Shown here one piece after another: positions 24,701 to 31,532 of a DNA stretch of 64,000 nucleotides (within the stretch, counting starts at the first letter, position 1; each line of letters opens with the position of its first letter). This stretch comes from Candidatus Woesearchaeota archaeon (GTDB lineage: Archaea > Nanobdellota > Nanobdellia > Woesearchaeales > UBA10216). Below the pieces are notes generated by a model, which worked only from the letters and a program-made list of their open reading frames with translations, searched no databases and was not told where the DNA came from. Location of the stretch: positions 1-64,000 of the forward strand of contig JACPTG010000001.1 in NCBI GenBank assembly GCA_016192905.1. The letters are read 5' to 3'. The position numbers and the translations under genes are program-made.

Positions 24701-25239
24701 CCACCACAAACCACACCATGAACTTCACAACAAACACCTCAATCCTCTGGAATGCGTACTGCCAGAATGGGAGCCTGAGCGCATGGGCATCCTCAAACTT
24801 CACATTCCACACAAAGGTCAGCAACGTGAGTTTAGACGCCAACCTGTCAGTAAACCTTTCATCTCCAGTGAACAACTCACAGCAGTCAACCACGGCATCA
24901 AGCCTCAACGTCACGCTATCCGTCAACTTGAGCAAGGGGCTTGCCGGAACAGGCAACTGCTCATACTACACCAACTTTACAGGCGCATGGGCTTCCAACG
25001 CAACCCTCTCCTCAACTGCAACCACCACAAACCACACCATGAACTTCACCACAAACACCTCAATCCTCTGGAATGCGTACTGCCAGAATGGGAGCCTGAG
25101 CGCATGGGCATCCTCAAACTTCACATTCCACACCACGGTGAACAACGGGACAGTCAGTTCAGGAGGTATCAACGTGAGCCTGCTTGCGCCGACCGCACGC
25201 TCTGGTTCAACTGGAGCGGGACTGCAACTTCAAGGGTGA
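18763..25239 (+). CDS. Giant secreted sequon-rich surface protein
   Basis: About 2,158 residues with a signal peptide (VSILVFVLLVSVIGSFSVSA, cleaved before DPGD). Very rich in Asn, Ser, Thr, Gly and aromatic residues, with a very large number of NxS/T sequons, so probably heavily N-glycosylated and part of the cell envelope. Repeating beta-sandwich-like units, each ending in a YSVxxxxNG- or WFNV-type strand, fill residues ~40-1680. Three near-identical ~110-residue repeats occupy the end. TATA (ATTTATATATA, near 18724-18734) implies a leaderless start at GTG 18760 or ATG 18763; I take ATG. The reading frame breaks at about 25190 and the true C-terminus continues in another frame. Confidence 0.8.
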   Translation: MSVGKRVSILVFVLLVSVIGSFSVSADPGDNFPADRHVWWITASIDKNTFGLNESIPLSGQLRRMNISNTRANSSNSNNTEYHGAPANIDVNISILNSSTNATYTLLSQILVTTAGNGIFRSKSDNYPGAVALYAPTAEGIYTIRVEYIDSVNGTVNRVHLTFNVFSKVVDKMFVSPEKSVYYGNDQVVLTSSAWRSAGDSLVPVANVTINGTVRRGQGVAEVLVNTFSCVTGDSGSCQTNFTASNINGRYFLEVNSFVATGSFQVIPFDVSVYIRDTSGTTFKEILTTNEQAAVEVKVTRNGTAPNGSFVFNGSIVDVSGRLVANITSTDLNDTNGFVNRWQFTTGNMFTDGAYKASVTVYQNGASGNMSAATFFQVRGWTLSFVKAAENSGFEYEYTTFPGRNLTFEVYPKERSNGSLISVVNDSHFNITLYNSMKEPLSSANITLNSSCGNAGCFKFSLVAPNVTGSYIVSVTLNFSDVVQTSERTIKVTDITATSYPSTQTAELKELFSTTESLYISFTAKNSTSSVNVTNVTLGSFTYENGTLMNYTRVGGWDQVNSNNSVLEWAFNSTSSRVMMDVPKQGGAYSAKFYVNNNSATASTSLIVNPYDSCAAAKSGAGSVDSSSSWYVWQYKSTDTVYIELRLSRAENPVGRAPAENSTNFDANQYGMGKACYVDTTRKQVITNATVTVDKVVNTITGSKQALNTTATLCSADNDQGQYTCIIKPESKWAGGRSMVLFKIVGPDSQTTDRASTIFESRSFYMWAYANNYAWVQKPVSNITFNVRLYEAGSNWWSNWYSNSQNGGITGSVSVERVNFMGDYGEWIWPPVDYKYNVSGLNSSNVTSGWGSFTIYHDRTPKMQWSPGTYSVTIKGTNDANGDTDYGEAWFNVRKWEAYSTPVDGNYNYKYSFGSKENVSLYIRIYNAGSYSDTGGASLGGNVTVGVKKIQFYKAGSYKELNQSLYSVRNINVNTSSPWYYGASDTYRNHIMNISRTTGGWDSGWYSVILDINGSETGYGWFNVIAFNVDTQPTNRTGSYTYTSVGTNPVYFNISTTKSKKNSYSWYERGDYINTTIKDMIFRTWRSDTWESVEFNYPEELNITPLSVNGTANSVSGLVAVNKTSGWESGYYSGEVTMLDAENQSASGYLWFSVQPFRLSASMVGYTVDTDANASINLNVYQPDWSNNNLVYGNYSVSSVTETLWSGSGYSKITYGNYRPNSSQFFNATTQLNITPNSGAWSSANGGYRYVTLKVVDNAGGSSQTTSVSFRAVSVTVSIGAIANRYSVTSSSNVTIPITVTKSASGRGSVGNISKVYEWSYPYQTIYNVSVGGCNTAQTLTCMVNSTPAGGSNGSVTQNVTLIVPSGGWSEGWHSINLDFTSATDASARVDGGYAWFFVTTPYSAYWYNENENASWQYYFGTQDNVTFRLQVMNSSYGCGNAFVNVSSVEVAASDNSCWSDYCRKWYSYNFTVFNQSASWISSTSISAPGNTINCTERRGIRILNNGTPWTRGQYYIRVNVNGSQGSAVLKTGYYYVKDTAAPNATIHSPAFNATINGSLFFNATTTEAANCYVYLMNYDQFASYYCYSYQVSSNSSNTTTQDTKTQEFRSCNNTAFNGSNYYYAYATMWYNYGVDSGSFTTGGTSHTVNFSISRLPATQDYAIDIWCYDEDWNYVNRKVAFRVNMTNVTVAGGSGNGTNATVNLSLIAPADGADFTVGSELNLSFMLNHTFGANYNIVGNCSLYANFTGTWALNQTRLRIINGKFASQQSNFNITHSTAGKYMWGVLCNATNSTNASWSLTNRTFTLNDSASNLTVNLSSPANNAEQSTAAASLNVSLRVNLSRVVLGSAFCDFYTNFTGVWAANWSPTLSSADTTSNHTMNFTTNRSILWNAYCYNGSISAWASSNWTFHTKVNNVASLSVNLSSPTNNSQQSTTASSLNVSLRVNLSQALQGTANCSYYTNFTGAWASNATLSSTATTTNHTMNFTTNTSILWNAYCQNGSLSAWASSNFTFHTKVSNVSLDANLSVNLSSPVNNSQQSTTASSLNVTLSVNLSKGLAGTGNCSYYTNFTGAWASNATLSSTATTTNHTMNFTTNTSILWNAYCQNGSLSAWASSNFTFHTTVNNGTVSSGGINVSLLAPTARSGSTGAGLQLQG
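24200..25145 (+). repeat. Tandem ~300 bp repeats near the 3' end of the surface protein gene
   Basis: Units coding NLTVNLSSPxNN, SLNVSLRVNLS, NCSYYTNFTGAWASNATLSS, NHTMNFTTNTSILWNAYCQN and AWASSNFTFHTK. The last two copies (about 24530-24830 and 24850-25140) are almost identical in DNA, the first (24200-24510) more divergent. The high identity invites copy-number change by recombination. Confidence 0.85.
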
Positions 25240-25454
25240 ACTGCACGGTTTACACCAATTTCACAGGCTCATGGGCCTCAAATGTCACGGCGCATAACAT
25301 CAGCAGCGAAACTTCTGTCAGCCAGAACAACCACACGATTTCCCTTAACCATAACACGGTTGGCACTTACCAGTGGAGTGTGCTCTGCCTTAACTTTACC
25401 GACGGGAGCGTCTCTGCATGGGCGCCTTCAAACTGGACATTTACATTAACATAG
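25190..25454 (+). pseudogene. Out-of-frame C-terminus of the giant surface protein
   Basis: One frame over from the 18763 gene, the sequence reads DRTLWFNWSGTATSRVNCTV, then YTNFTGSWASNVTAHNIS and SVSAWAPSNWTFTLT to TAG 25452-25454: a fourth copy of the same repeat type. In the main frame the protein ends NVSLLAPTARSGSTGAGLQL. A single-base shift around 25190-25200 (GCGCCGACCGCACG) would join them. Either a real frameshift, a sequence error, or variable expression of the end. Confidence 0.7.
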
Positions 25455-25465
25455 GAGTGATTGAC

Positions 25466-27031
25466 ATGAAAAAACTGATGCTATTGGTTCCGCTGCTGCT
25501 TATCGCAAACGCAGTGGCAGCCCTCGCAGTCCTTCAGGTCACCGCCTTCAGCTGTGCTGGCGAGACCGGGACTGTGAATATAGCCTCGAACACGAACTTC
25601 AACTGCCAGGCGACCATTAACAATCCTGATGACGGCACTGCCTCGCTGAGTGCTGTCACCCTCAATGTGGACGGAAGCTGGGCTGAGGCCTCCAGCTACA
25701 GCGGCTCAGGCTTTAGCACGAGCATTAACAACGGAGCCTCCACCTCGGCAACATTTACTGATGTCAGGGCTACAAGCGCAGGCATCAACAAGTTTGCCTC
25801 TGCAAGGCTGGATTCTGTTACAGACACCTTTGTTGCAGACACCACGATTAACACAGTGTCCATCAACGCCATAACCAACACCACCAATGCGAGCAGCGCC
25901 TCGCAGAACGCTGTCTTTTCAGTCACTGCAAGTGTCAGCGTGAAAGGTAACCAAAACGTTGACGTGAACATCAGCGTGAACAGCAGCACTCCTGAGGCTC
26001 AGGGCTTTTCAAATACCCTTACCCAGGTGAGATGCCAGCTTATGAACGGCTCTGATGGAGGCCCTGCCGGGAACGTCACTCAGAACATTGGTGACCTTAC
26101 TGACGGCAATTCAGGGGCGACCCCGCAGGCATGGTTCATTGTTGTCGGCACAACTGACTGCAACTATACCATCACTGCAAAGGGCAAGGCAGGCGCGGTT
26201 ACTGTTTCCAAGACCCTGACAGGCACTGTGTACAATGCCTCAGGCGGCTCTACGCTTTCCGGCAGCAGCAGTTCAAGCAGCAGCTCCTCAAGCAGTAGCG
26301 GAGGGGGCGGAGGAGGAGGCGGGGGCGGAGGAGGCTCGTCTCTCGCTTCAGAGTCAACTTTGGTTCCATTGATTCCTGTGGGCTTCACAGGCGTTTTCCA
26401 GTACAAGAAGTCAGACTCTTTTGCAGTCTATGAGGTTGAGGCTGTGCCTGAGAAGGAAGTGGTGCAGGCTTCCATCACAGTAAAGGAGGCGAGCCTGGCC
26501 AGCGACCAGCCAGTGCCTATAGCCAAGGCCGAGGGCGCTGTCTTCAAGTATGTTTCAATCATCAACGACAACCTCGGCAATGTAAGCGGCGCCATTGTCA
26601 AATTCAAGGTTCCACTTTCATGGTTTGAGAACAATTCACTCAGCCAGGATTCAGTAAAGCTTGCAAGGCTTAAGGGAAAGGCGTGGACTGAGCTTCCAAC
26701 CACCCGGCTCAGGGCTGACTCTGGCTATGCCTATTACTCAGCTGAGTCGCCTGGCTTCAGCATATTCGCAATCATAGCGAGAAAGGGCGCTGCCAAGGCA
26801 GCCCCTGAACCTGTCCTGCCTGCTGAACAGTCAGCTGCACAGGAGCCGGCTCCTGCACCAGCGCCTTCTGAAGGGGCTTCGCCTGCACCTTCTCAGGCCT
26901 CTGCCGCAGAGGAGCCTCCCAAACTCATTCCTATAAGCATAGGCGGGAAGGAGTTTGACCTGAAGTGGATTCTGCTTCCGCTGGTGATTGTTGTTGCCGC
27001 TGCTTTCATTATGCTGAGAAAGCGGAAGTAA
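25466..27031 (+). CDS. PGF-pre-PGF domain surface protein with C-terminal membrane anchor
   Basis: 521 residues. Signal peptide KKLMLLVPLLLIANAVAALA; an N-terminal beta domain with Cys; a Ser-then-Gly linker (about residues 265-290, encoded by G-rich DNA at 26296-26336); a PGF-pre-PGF domain (VQASITVKEASL ... AIVKFKVPLSWFENNSLSQD ... AYYSAESPGFSIFAIIA); a Pro/Ala-rich spacer; and a terminal helix ILLPLVIVVAAAFIMLRKRK. Twelve bases after the previous gene's end, so probably the same transcript; it may anchor the giant protein. Start ATG 25466 chosen for the signal peptide. Confidence 0.85.
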   Translation: MKKLMLLVPLLLIANAVAALAVLQVTAFSCAGETGTVNIASNTNFNCQATINNPDDGTASLSAVTLNVDGSWAEASSYSGSGFSTSINNGASTSATFTDVRATSAGINKFASARLDSVTDTFVADTTINTVSINAITNTTNASSASQNAVFSVTASVSVKGNQNVDVNISVNSSTPEAQGFSNTLTQVRCQLMNGSDGGPAGNVTQNIGDLTDGNSGATPQAWFIVVGTTDCNYTITAKGKAGAVTVSKTLTGTVYNASGGSTLSGSSSSSSSSSSSSGGGGGGGGGGGGSSLASESTLVPLIPVGFTGVFQYKKSDSFAVYEVEAVPEKEVVQASITVKEASLASDQPVPIAKAEGAVFKYVSIINDNLGNVSGAIVKFKVPLSWFENNSLSQDSVKLARLKGKAWTELPTTRLRADSGYAYYSAESPGFSIFAIIARKGAAKAAPEPVLPAEQSAAQEPAPAPAPSEGASPAPSQASAAEEPPKLIPISIGGKEFDLKWILLPLVIVVAAAFIMLRKRK

Positions 27032-27062
27032 ACAATTTATAGTCTGCCTCTCTCCCAGGGCA

Positions 27063-27725
27063 ATGCTAAGGCATGTTGCAGTGTCATTGCAGGGAAACGA
27101 CTATGATTTCTGCGTGGAGAAGGGCCTTTTTCCTGCCCAGCTCTATGAGCGCAGGACAAGGATGGTCCTCGGCCTTCTTAAGGCGCAGGTTCATCTGGAC
27201 ATTCCTGTTATTAGCGTTTTCGTGCTGCCCCACGCCCTGAAGGATGACGGCTCGCTGGAATTCAACCTTGAAGGCATTTTCGACCTGCTTGGCAGGCTAA
27301 GGGAAAGCGCTGCTGTGCCCCAAAAGCTGGTTAAGGTTTCTGTGCTGGGAAAATGGTACGACCTGCCTGGCAGGATTGTGGAGCGGATAAAGGGCATTAT
27401 TGATTACACCCGGGAATACGACAGGTTTTTCTTCAATCTCTGCCTGAATTATGACGGCCAGGAGGAGATTGCAGATGCCTGCAGGCTGATTTGCCTGCGC
27501 GTGAAGTCAGGCCGCCTTGACCCTGAGAACGTCTCTGCGGAAACCATCAAGGAGAACATCTACGCTTCTTACTTTCCTCCGCCTGACCTTCTGATTAAGG
27601 GCAGCCGGCTCGACGGCTTTCTTCTTTGGGACTCTCCAGGCGCCATGGTTGCGTTTACCGGAAAGCACTGGTCAGAGCTTTCAAGGAAGGAGTTCCTGAA
27701 GCTGGTTAATGACGCGAAAGGCTGA
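27063..27725 (+). CDS. cis-Prenyltransferase (UppS) homologue lacking the catalytic Asp motif
   Basis: 220 residues. The later conserved blocks of undecaprenyl-diphosphate synthases are visible: FFNLCLNYDGQEEIADACR (LNYGGRxEI), PPPDLLIKGSRLDGFLLWDS (PDLLIRTxGExRxSxFLLWQ) and FTGKHWSELSRKEFLKLV. The first block, normally HVAIIMDGNRRWA with the catalytic Asp, is RHVAVSLQGNDYDFCVEK: Asp is replaced by Gln and the basic residues are gone. It may be a non-catalytic subunit, as NgBR is in eukaryotes, or an altered enzyme; polyprenyl carriers serve N-glycosylation, which fits the sequon-rich neighbours. Confidence 0.75.
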   Translation: MLRHVAVSLQGNDYDFCVEKGLFPAQLYERRTRMVLGLLKAQVHLDIPVISVFVLPHALKDDGSLEFNLEGIFDLLGRLRESAAVPQKLVKVSVLGKWYDLPGRIVERIKGIIDYTREYDRFFFNLCLNYDGQEEIADACRLICLRVKSGRLDPENVSAETIKENIYASYFPPPDLLIKGSRLDGFLLWDSPGAMVAFTGKHWSELSRKEFLKLVNDAKG

Positions 27726-27834
27726 CTGATTGCAGCTGTTTTACAGAAATATTGCACTGTACTAACCAAAAACCACTAACTACCAACCATTAAATGGGCA
27801 ATCTTTAAATAATCCTGCAGGACATTCCATTCCT

Positions 27835-28476
27835 ATGCTTGGCTTCATCCTTCTCGCCCTGTTTCTTGGCTTTAAGCACAGCTTTGACGCAGACCATCTT
27901 CTTGCTGTATCAACCCTGCTGCCAAAGGCCAGCTCCATCAGGCATGCTTTCCTAATGGGCCTGATGTGGGCCTTCGGGCACATGGTCACCGCGATTGCCG
28001 TGACTTTCCTGCTTTTCAGCTTCAGGGATTTTCTCAGCCCTGTGCTGGAAAAGTTTGAACTGCTGGTTGCATTAATGCTTGTTGGCCTGGGCGCCATCAG
28101 CATCCTTCAGTCAGGCATTGTCCACGCGCACAGGCACAGGCATGAAAAGGCCGAGCATGCGCACGTTCATGAGAAGGGCTTTCACCATGTCCACAGGCAG
28201 ATGTTTGGCGTGGGAATCATCCACGGCCTGGCGAGCAATGACGAGCTTCTTGTATTGATTACTGCAACGCTTGGCGTTTCAACATTTGCCCTTGCAGCGT
28301 TGGGCGTGGCGATTTTCACAGCAGGGGTCGTTGCAGGGATGGCTGTGTTCAGCATGCTGCTTGCCTATCCTCTGGTCAGGGCCAGGCAGGAAGCGCTTCT
28401 TAAGGGCTTTTACCTTATATCTGGATTGCTGAGCATTGGTTACGGGCTTTGGATGCTGGCTGCCTTAGTATTTTAG
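27835..28476 (+). CDS. Nickel/cobalt (NiCoT/UreH-like) transporter
   Basis: 213 residues, about six membrane segments. The signature FLGFKHSFDADHLLAVSTLL (about 10-29) contains H-x4-D-H, the metal-binding motif of NiCoT transporters. A His-rich loop (HAHRHRHEKAEHAHVHEKGF, about 97-116) and GIIHGLASNDE follow. Imports Ni2+ or Co2+. Its end overlaps the convergent PIN gene by 12 bp. Confidence 0.87.
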   Translation: MLGFILLALFLGFKHSFDADHLLAVSTLLPKASSIRHAFLMGLMWAFGHMVTAIAVTFLLFSFRDFLSPVLEKFELLVALMLVGLGAISILQSGIVHAHRHRHEKAEHAHVHEKGFHHVHRQMFGVGIIHGLASNDELLVLITATLGVSTFALAALGVAIFTAGVVAGMAVFSMLLAYPLVRARQEALLKGFYLISGLLSIGYGLWMLAALVF

Positions 28477-28863
28477 GAGCCTCAGGCCTGGGATCCGCGA
28501 GAAGTCAGTATCCCTGGTTACGAGCTTTTCGCCTGTTACCGTGGTTATCGCTGCTATCATCAGGTCTTCCACACCCATTATTTTTCCGCTGCGCATGCAC
28601 TCAGCTTCTATTTCGGCTGCTTCCTTGGCGGCCGCTTCATCAAAAGCAGCTATTTCCAGTGACTGGAGCAGTTCGGCAACTTTGGATTTTTCCTTTGATG
28701 AGCCCCTGGCCAGCAAAGCACCAAGCCACAGTTCCATTACGGCCGGCGCTGGCACTGTTAACATGCGTTCGGTCCGCTGCAGATCTTCCATCAGATTGCC
28801 TGCTTCCTCTGTTCCCTGCAACAGGTCTATGAGGAATGTCGTATCAAGGCAAGCCATGCTCAA
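28465..28863 (-). CDS. VapC PIN-domain toxin
   Basis: 132 residues with a complete PIN core: ACLDTTFLIDLLQG (Asp), PAPAVMELWLGALL (Glu), GVEDLMIAAITTVTGEKLVT and RDTDFSRIPGLRLLKY (Asp residues). RNase toxin by family. Second gene after vapB with 20 bp overlap; Met3 (28857) is an alternative start. Confidence 0.88.
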   Translation of the reverse strand: MSMACLDTTFLIDLLQGTEEAGNLMEDLQRTERMLTVPAPAVMELWLGALLARGSSKEKSKVAELLQSLEIAAFDEAAAKEAAEIEAECMRSGKIMGVEDLMIAAITTVTGEKLVTRDTDFSRIPGLRLLKY

Positions 28864-29101
28864 CCGCCCTGACGATGCGCCTCACACGCTCCCTGTGAGC
28901 TGCATTTCTTCTTTTGCGGGCCTCAAATATCGCCTTTTCCATTTTCTCTGCGGTGTCTTGGCTAAGCACTCCAAAAAACGCTTTCAGTGGCTTTTTCCTG
29001 GCCACTCTGAGAATGGTCTTGCTGAAGCTTTCTCTTGGAACCTTAAGCCCCTTAAGGGCGTTATAGGCTTCCTCAGTCACAGTTATGGTTTTAACGGCCA
29101 T
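28844..29101 (-). CDS. VapB-type antitoxin (DUF217-like)
   Basis: 85 residues: MAVKTITVTEEAYNALKGLK and RESFSKTILRVA, the archaeal VapB pattern, with a basic C-terminus. Expressed from a leaderless promoter that contains a perfect 20 bp palindrome. Confidence 0.85.
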   Translation of the reverse strand: MAVKTITVTEEAYNALKGLKVPRESFSKTILRVARKKPLKAFFGVLSQDTAEKMEKAIFEARKRRNAAHRERVRRIVRAVEHGLP

Positions 29102-29115
29102 AATTATGTTTAGAT

Positions 29116-29135
29116 ATGTTTAAATATTTAAACAT
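29116..29135 (-). promoter_or_regulatory. vapBC promoter/operator: perfect 20 bp palindrome
   Basis: ATGTTTAAATATTTAAACAT is identical on both strands and contains the TATA box (TTTAAATA) itself, centred about 25 bp from the ATG at 29101. Partial copies of AAACAT continue toward the gene (29105-29115). Binding by VapB here would exclude TBP. Confidence 0.7.
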
Positions 29136-29143
29136 TTCTATGT

Positions 29144-29440
29144 TCATATCAGCTGCCATGACTTTACCCTGATGTATTTCTGTTTGACAAGGGCCTGATA
29201 ATCTGTATCTGCCGACAGAAGCACATCGCATTCATGAAGCCTGCAGGTGGCCGCAACAAAACTGTCGCTTAGCGGCACATTATGTCTCAGTGAAATATTA
29301 GCCGCCTCGGCTGCTATAGTCTTCTCTGCAATAGCGACTTGGATTTTTTCTGAGGACTCTATTGCCGCCATGAACGAGCCAACCACCTGCCTGGAAGCGC
29401 CCTTCTGCATGAGTTTCTTGATGGTCTCCGCAAAAACCAC
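29144..29440 (-). pseudogene. N-terminally truncated PIN toxin
   Basis: The readable protein, VIVIPVVVFAETIKKLMQ, then NVPLSDSFVAATCRLHECDV and LSADTDYQALVKQ, lacks the ~35 N-terminal residues with the first catalytic Asp. The frame overlaps the end of a VapB-like remnant, so the missing part was removed by an internal deletion right after the start, as in the two PIN genes at 11.9 and 12.65 kb. Confidence 0.65.
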
Positions 29441-29448
29441 AACAGGTA

Positions 29449-29583
29449 TTACAATAACTTCCTTTCCATTCGGACTTCCTGCCAGGCCTCATTAGGGTCG
29501 AACCTGGGCATTCTTGATATGGCCTCAAGCATCAAATCCTCAGGAGTGCGCACTTTTTGCCTTCGGATTATAATTTCACCACC
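29449..29583 (-). pseudogene. VapB-like antitoxin remnant without start codon
   Basis: The frame reads EIIIRRQKVRTPEDLMLEAI then RFDPNEAWQEVRMERKLL and TAA: a VapB-like C-terminal part. No ATG, GTG or TTG exists in frame before it; upstream is the end of fttA at 29606. Probably cut when fttA's 3' flank was rearranged. Confidence 0.55.
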
Positions 29584-29605
29584 CTGAGGGCAAATTTCCG
29601 AAAAA

Positions 29606-31504
29606 TCACTTCACCCTGACTGTCTCAAGGTTCCTCGGCGCGACTGTCTCTATCCTGTTCAGCTTGTGGATTGCGCTGGCAAGGTCAAGGCATCGTGACG
29701 CTTCGCCGTGGTTTATTATTATCTTCTTGGGTCTTGGAGAGCACTTGTATATGAAGTTGAGGAGCTGCTTCCTGCTTGAGTGGGCTGAGAATCCCTCCAC
29801 GCTGTGGATTTCCATCTTTATCCTCATTATCTCCTGTATGTTTGTGCCTGCGCCGTATGGTATCTCCCTTTCCCCCCTCTGGATTCTTCTTCCAAGGCTT
29901 CCCTCTCCCTGGTAGTTGACGAATACAAGGCTGTTTTTGGGGTTGTCTGAAAGGTGCTTGAGGTATTCCACGCTTGGCCCGCCTGTGAGCATTCCTGATG
30001 TTGCAAGAATCACGCATGGCCCGCCTTCCTCTATTATTTGCATCCTTTCCTTTTGGCTTGCCACTTCCTTGAATATGTCGGAGAGGAAGGGGTTCTGGTC
30101 CTTGTGGAATATCAGCTTTCTTATGTTGTTGTTCAGGAATTCAGGATAGGCTGTGTATATTGCGGTGACGTCCCATACAAGCCCGTCTATGTAGACAGGT
30201 ATCTTTTCTATGAAACCTGTCCTCACCAGGTGCTCTATTATCAGGATTACTTCCTGGCTCCTGCCCACTCCCAGCGTGGGTATGAGCACTTTCCCGCCCC
30301 TGCCAACAGTGTCCTTTATGATGATGCCAAGCTCCTCATCGCTTTCCCTTTTGTCAGGCATTAAATTTTCCTTTCCGCCGTAGGTTGACTCGAGGATTAG
30401 TGTCTCAAGCCTTGGGAACTGGGTGGCCGCCGGGTCAAGGAGCATTGTCTTTCCGTATTTCATGTCTCCGCTGTACAGGATGTTGTGCAGCCCGTTGCCC
30501 ACGTGGAGGTGAATCATTGAGGAGCCGAGCACGTGGCCGGCATCATACAATGTTATCCTGACATCAGGGGTTACGTCAGTCACTTCCTCATAGTCAAGGG
30601 TTATCGTGTGCTTTACCATTTCCTTGACGTCCTCTGGCGAGAATACAGGCTCTTTCCCTTCTGACCTCATGATTTTTATGTAGTCAAGCAGCAGCAGGGC
30701 TGACACGTCCCTTGTCGGAGCTGTGCAGTATGTGGGGCCGCGGAACCCGAATTTATAGAGGTAAGGGACGAATCCGCAGTGGTCCACGTGGCTGTGCGTG
30801 ACTATTACGGCATCAAGCTCGTTGATGTCGAATTCAGGCACTTCAAGATAAGGGTATGCGTTCTGGTCGTAGCTGGCCACGTCCACGCCGCAGTCGAGAA
30901 GTATCCTTGACTCAGGCGTCTGGAGGAAGAGGCAGCTCCTGCCAACCTGCCTTCCTGCGCCGAGGAAGCTCAGCCTTACCCACTCGTTCTTCTTTTCCCG
31001 TATCCAGCCGTCGTATATCCTGTGGCCTATCTTGTTGAGGAACTTCCTCCTGTATTCCGAGTTCTGGTAGAGTACGCCTCTTATGTTTTCAATGAGCTTT
31101 GACCTGATTGCAGGGGTTCTCCGGATTATGGGGACCCAGAGCGTCGCGTTCCTTATCTCCCTGAGTATGCTTCCCTGCTTGCCGATTGCCAGGCCGGGCT
31201 TCTCAGCCTCTATTACTACCTGGCTTCTGTGCGCGTCAAATATTATCTGGCTGACCCCTGCCTTTTCAGGGACTATGCCTGTTATTACCTCCCTGGCCTT
31301 TTCCTGCTCCATTGTTATATCAGGGTCAGGCCTCAACTCGACTCTTTTCTTTATGTCGTCAACTATCTTTTTTATCAGGCCCTGGTTGTCCAGGAAGAAG
31401 TCCCTGTCCTTGGTATAGAGGACAATATTGGCCCCTTCAAAGACCGCGTCAGATACCTTCTCCTCTGGTATGTTTTTCAGAATTTCCTTTATTATCTTTG
31501 ACAC
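29606..31504 (-). CDS. fttA: FttA/aCPSF1 transcription-termination ribonuclease
   Basis: 632 residues. Two N-terminal KH domains (IGKQGSILREI, about 128-138, has the GxxG loop), then a metallo-beta-lactamase domain with HSHVDHCG (HxHxDH zinc site, about 242-249), GHVLGSSMIHL, YSGDMKYG and LESTYGG. A beta-CASP domain follows, with GFSAHSSRKQL and NHGEASR at the end. Archaeal FttA cleaves nascent RNA and evicts RNA polymerase. Full length and complete. Lies 28 bp downstream of psmB, so probably cotranscribed. Confidence 0.96.
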   Translation of the reverse strand: MSKIIKEILKNIPEEKVSDAVFEGANIVLYTKDRDFFLDNQGLIKKIVDDIKKRVELRPDPDITMEQEKAREVITGIVPEKAGVSQIIFDAHRSQVVIEAEKPGLAIGKQGSILREIRNATLWVPIIRRTPAIRSKLIENIRGVLYQNSEYRRKFLNKIGHRIYDGWIREKKNEWVRLSFLGAGRQVGRSCLFLQTPESRILLDCGVDVASYDQNAYPYLEVPEFDINELDAVIVTHSHVDHCGFVPYLYKFGFRGPTYCTAPTRDVSALLLLDYIKIMRSEGKEPVFSPEDVKEMVKHTITLDYEEVTDVTPDVRITLYDAGHVLGSSMIHLHVGNGLHNILYSGDMKYGKTMLLDPAATQFPRLETLILESTYGGKENLMPDKRESDEELGIIIKDTVGRGGKVLIPTLGVGRSQEVILIIEHLVRTGFIEKIPVYIDGLVWDVTAIYTAYPEFLNNNIRKLIFHKDQNPFLSDIFKEVASQKERMQIIEEGGPCVILATSGMLTGGPSVEYLKHLSDNPKNSLVFVNYQGEGSLGRRIQRGEREIPYGAGTNIQEIMRIKMEIHSVEGFSAHSSRKQLLNFIYKCSPRPKKIIINHGEASRCLDLASAIHKLNRIETVAPRNLETVRVK

Positions 31505-31532
31505 AGAAACACCTTTAGACTGAGTGTTTTTT

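Noticed and set aside
24666..25238. In-frame extension of a second ORF through the surface-protein repeats
   Set aside because: That frame reads His/Pro/Lys-rich nonsense over the repeats; only its part after about 25190 matches the repeat protein.
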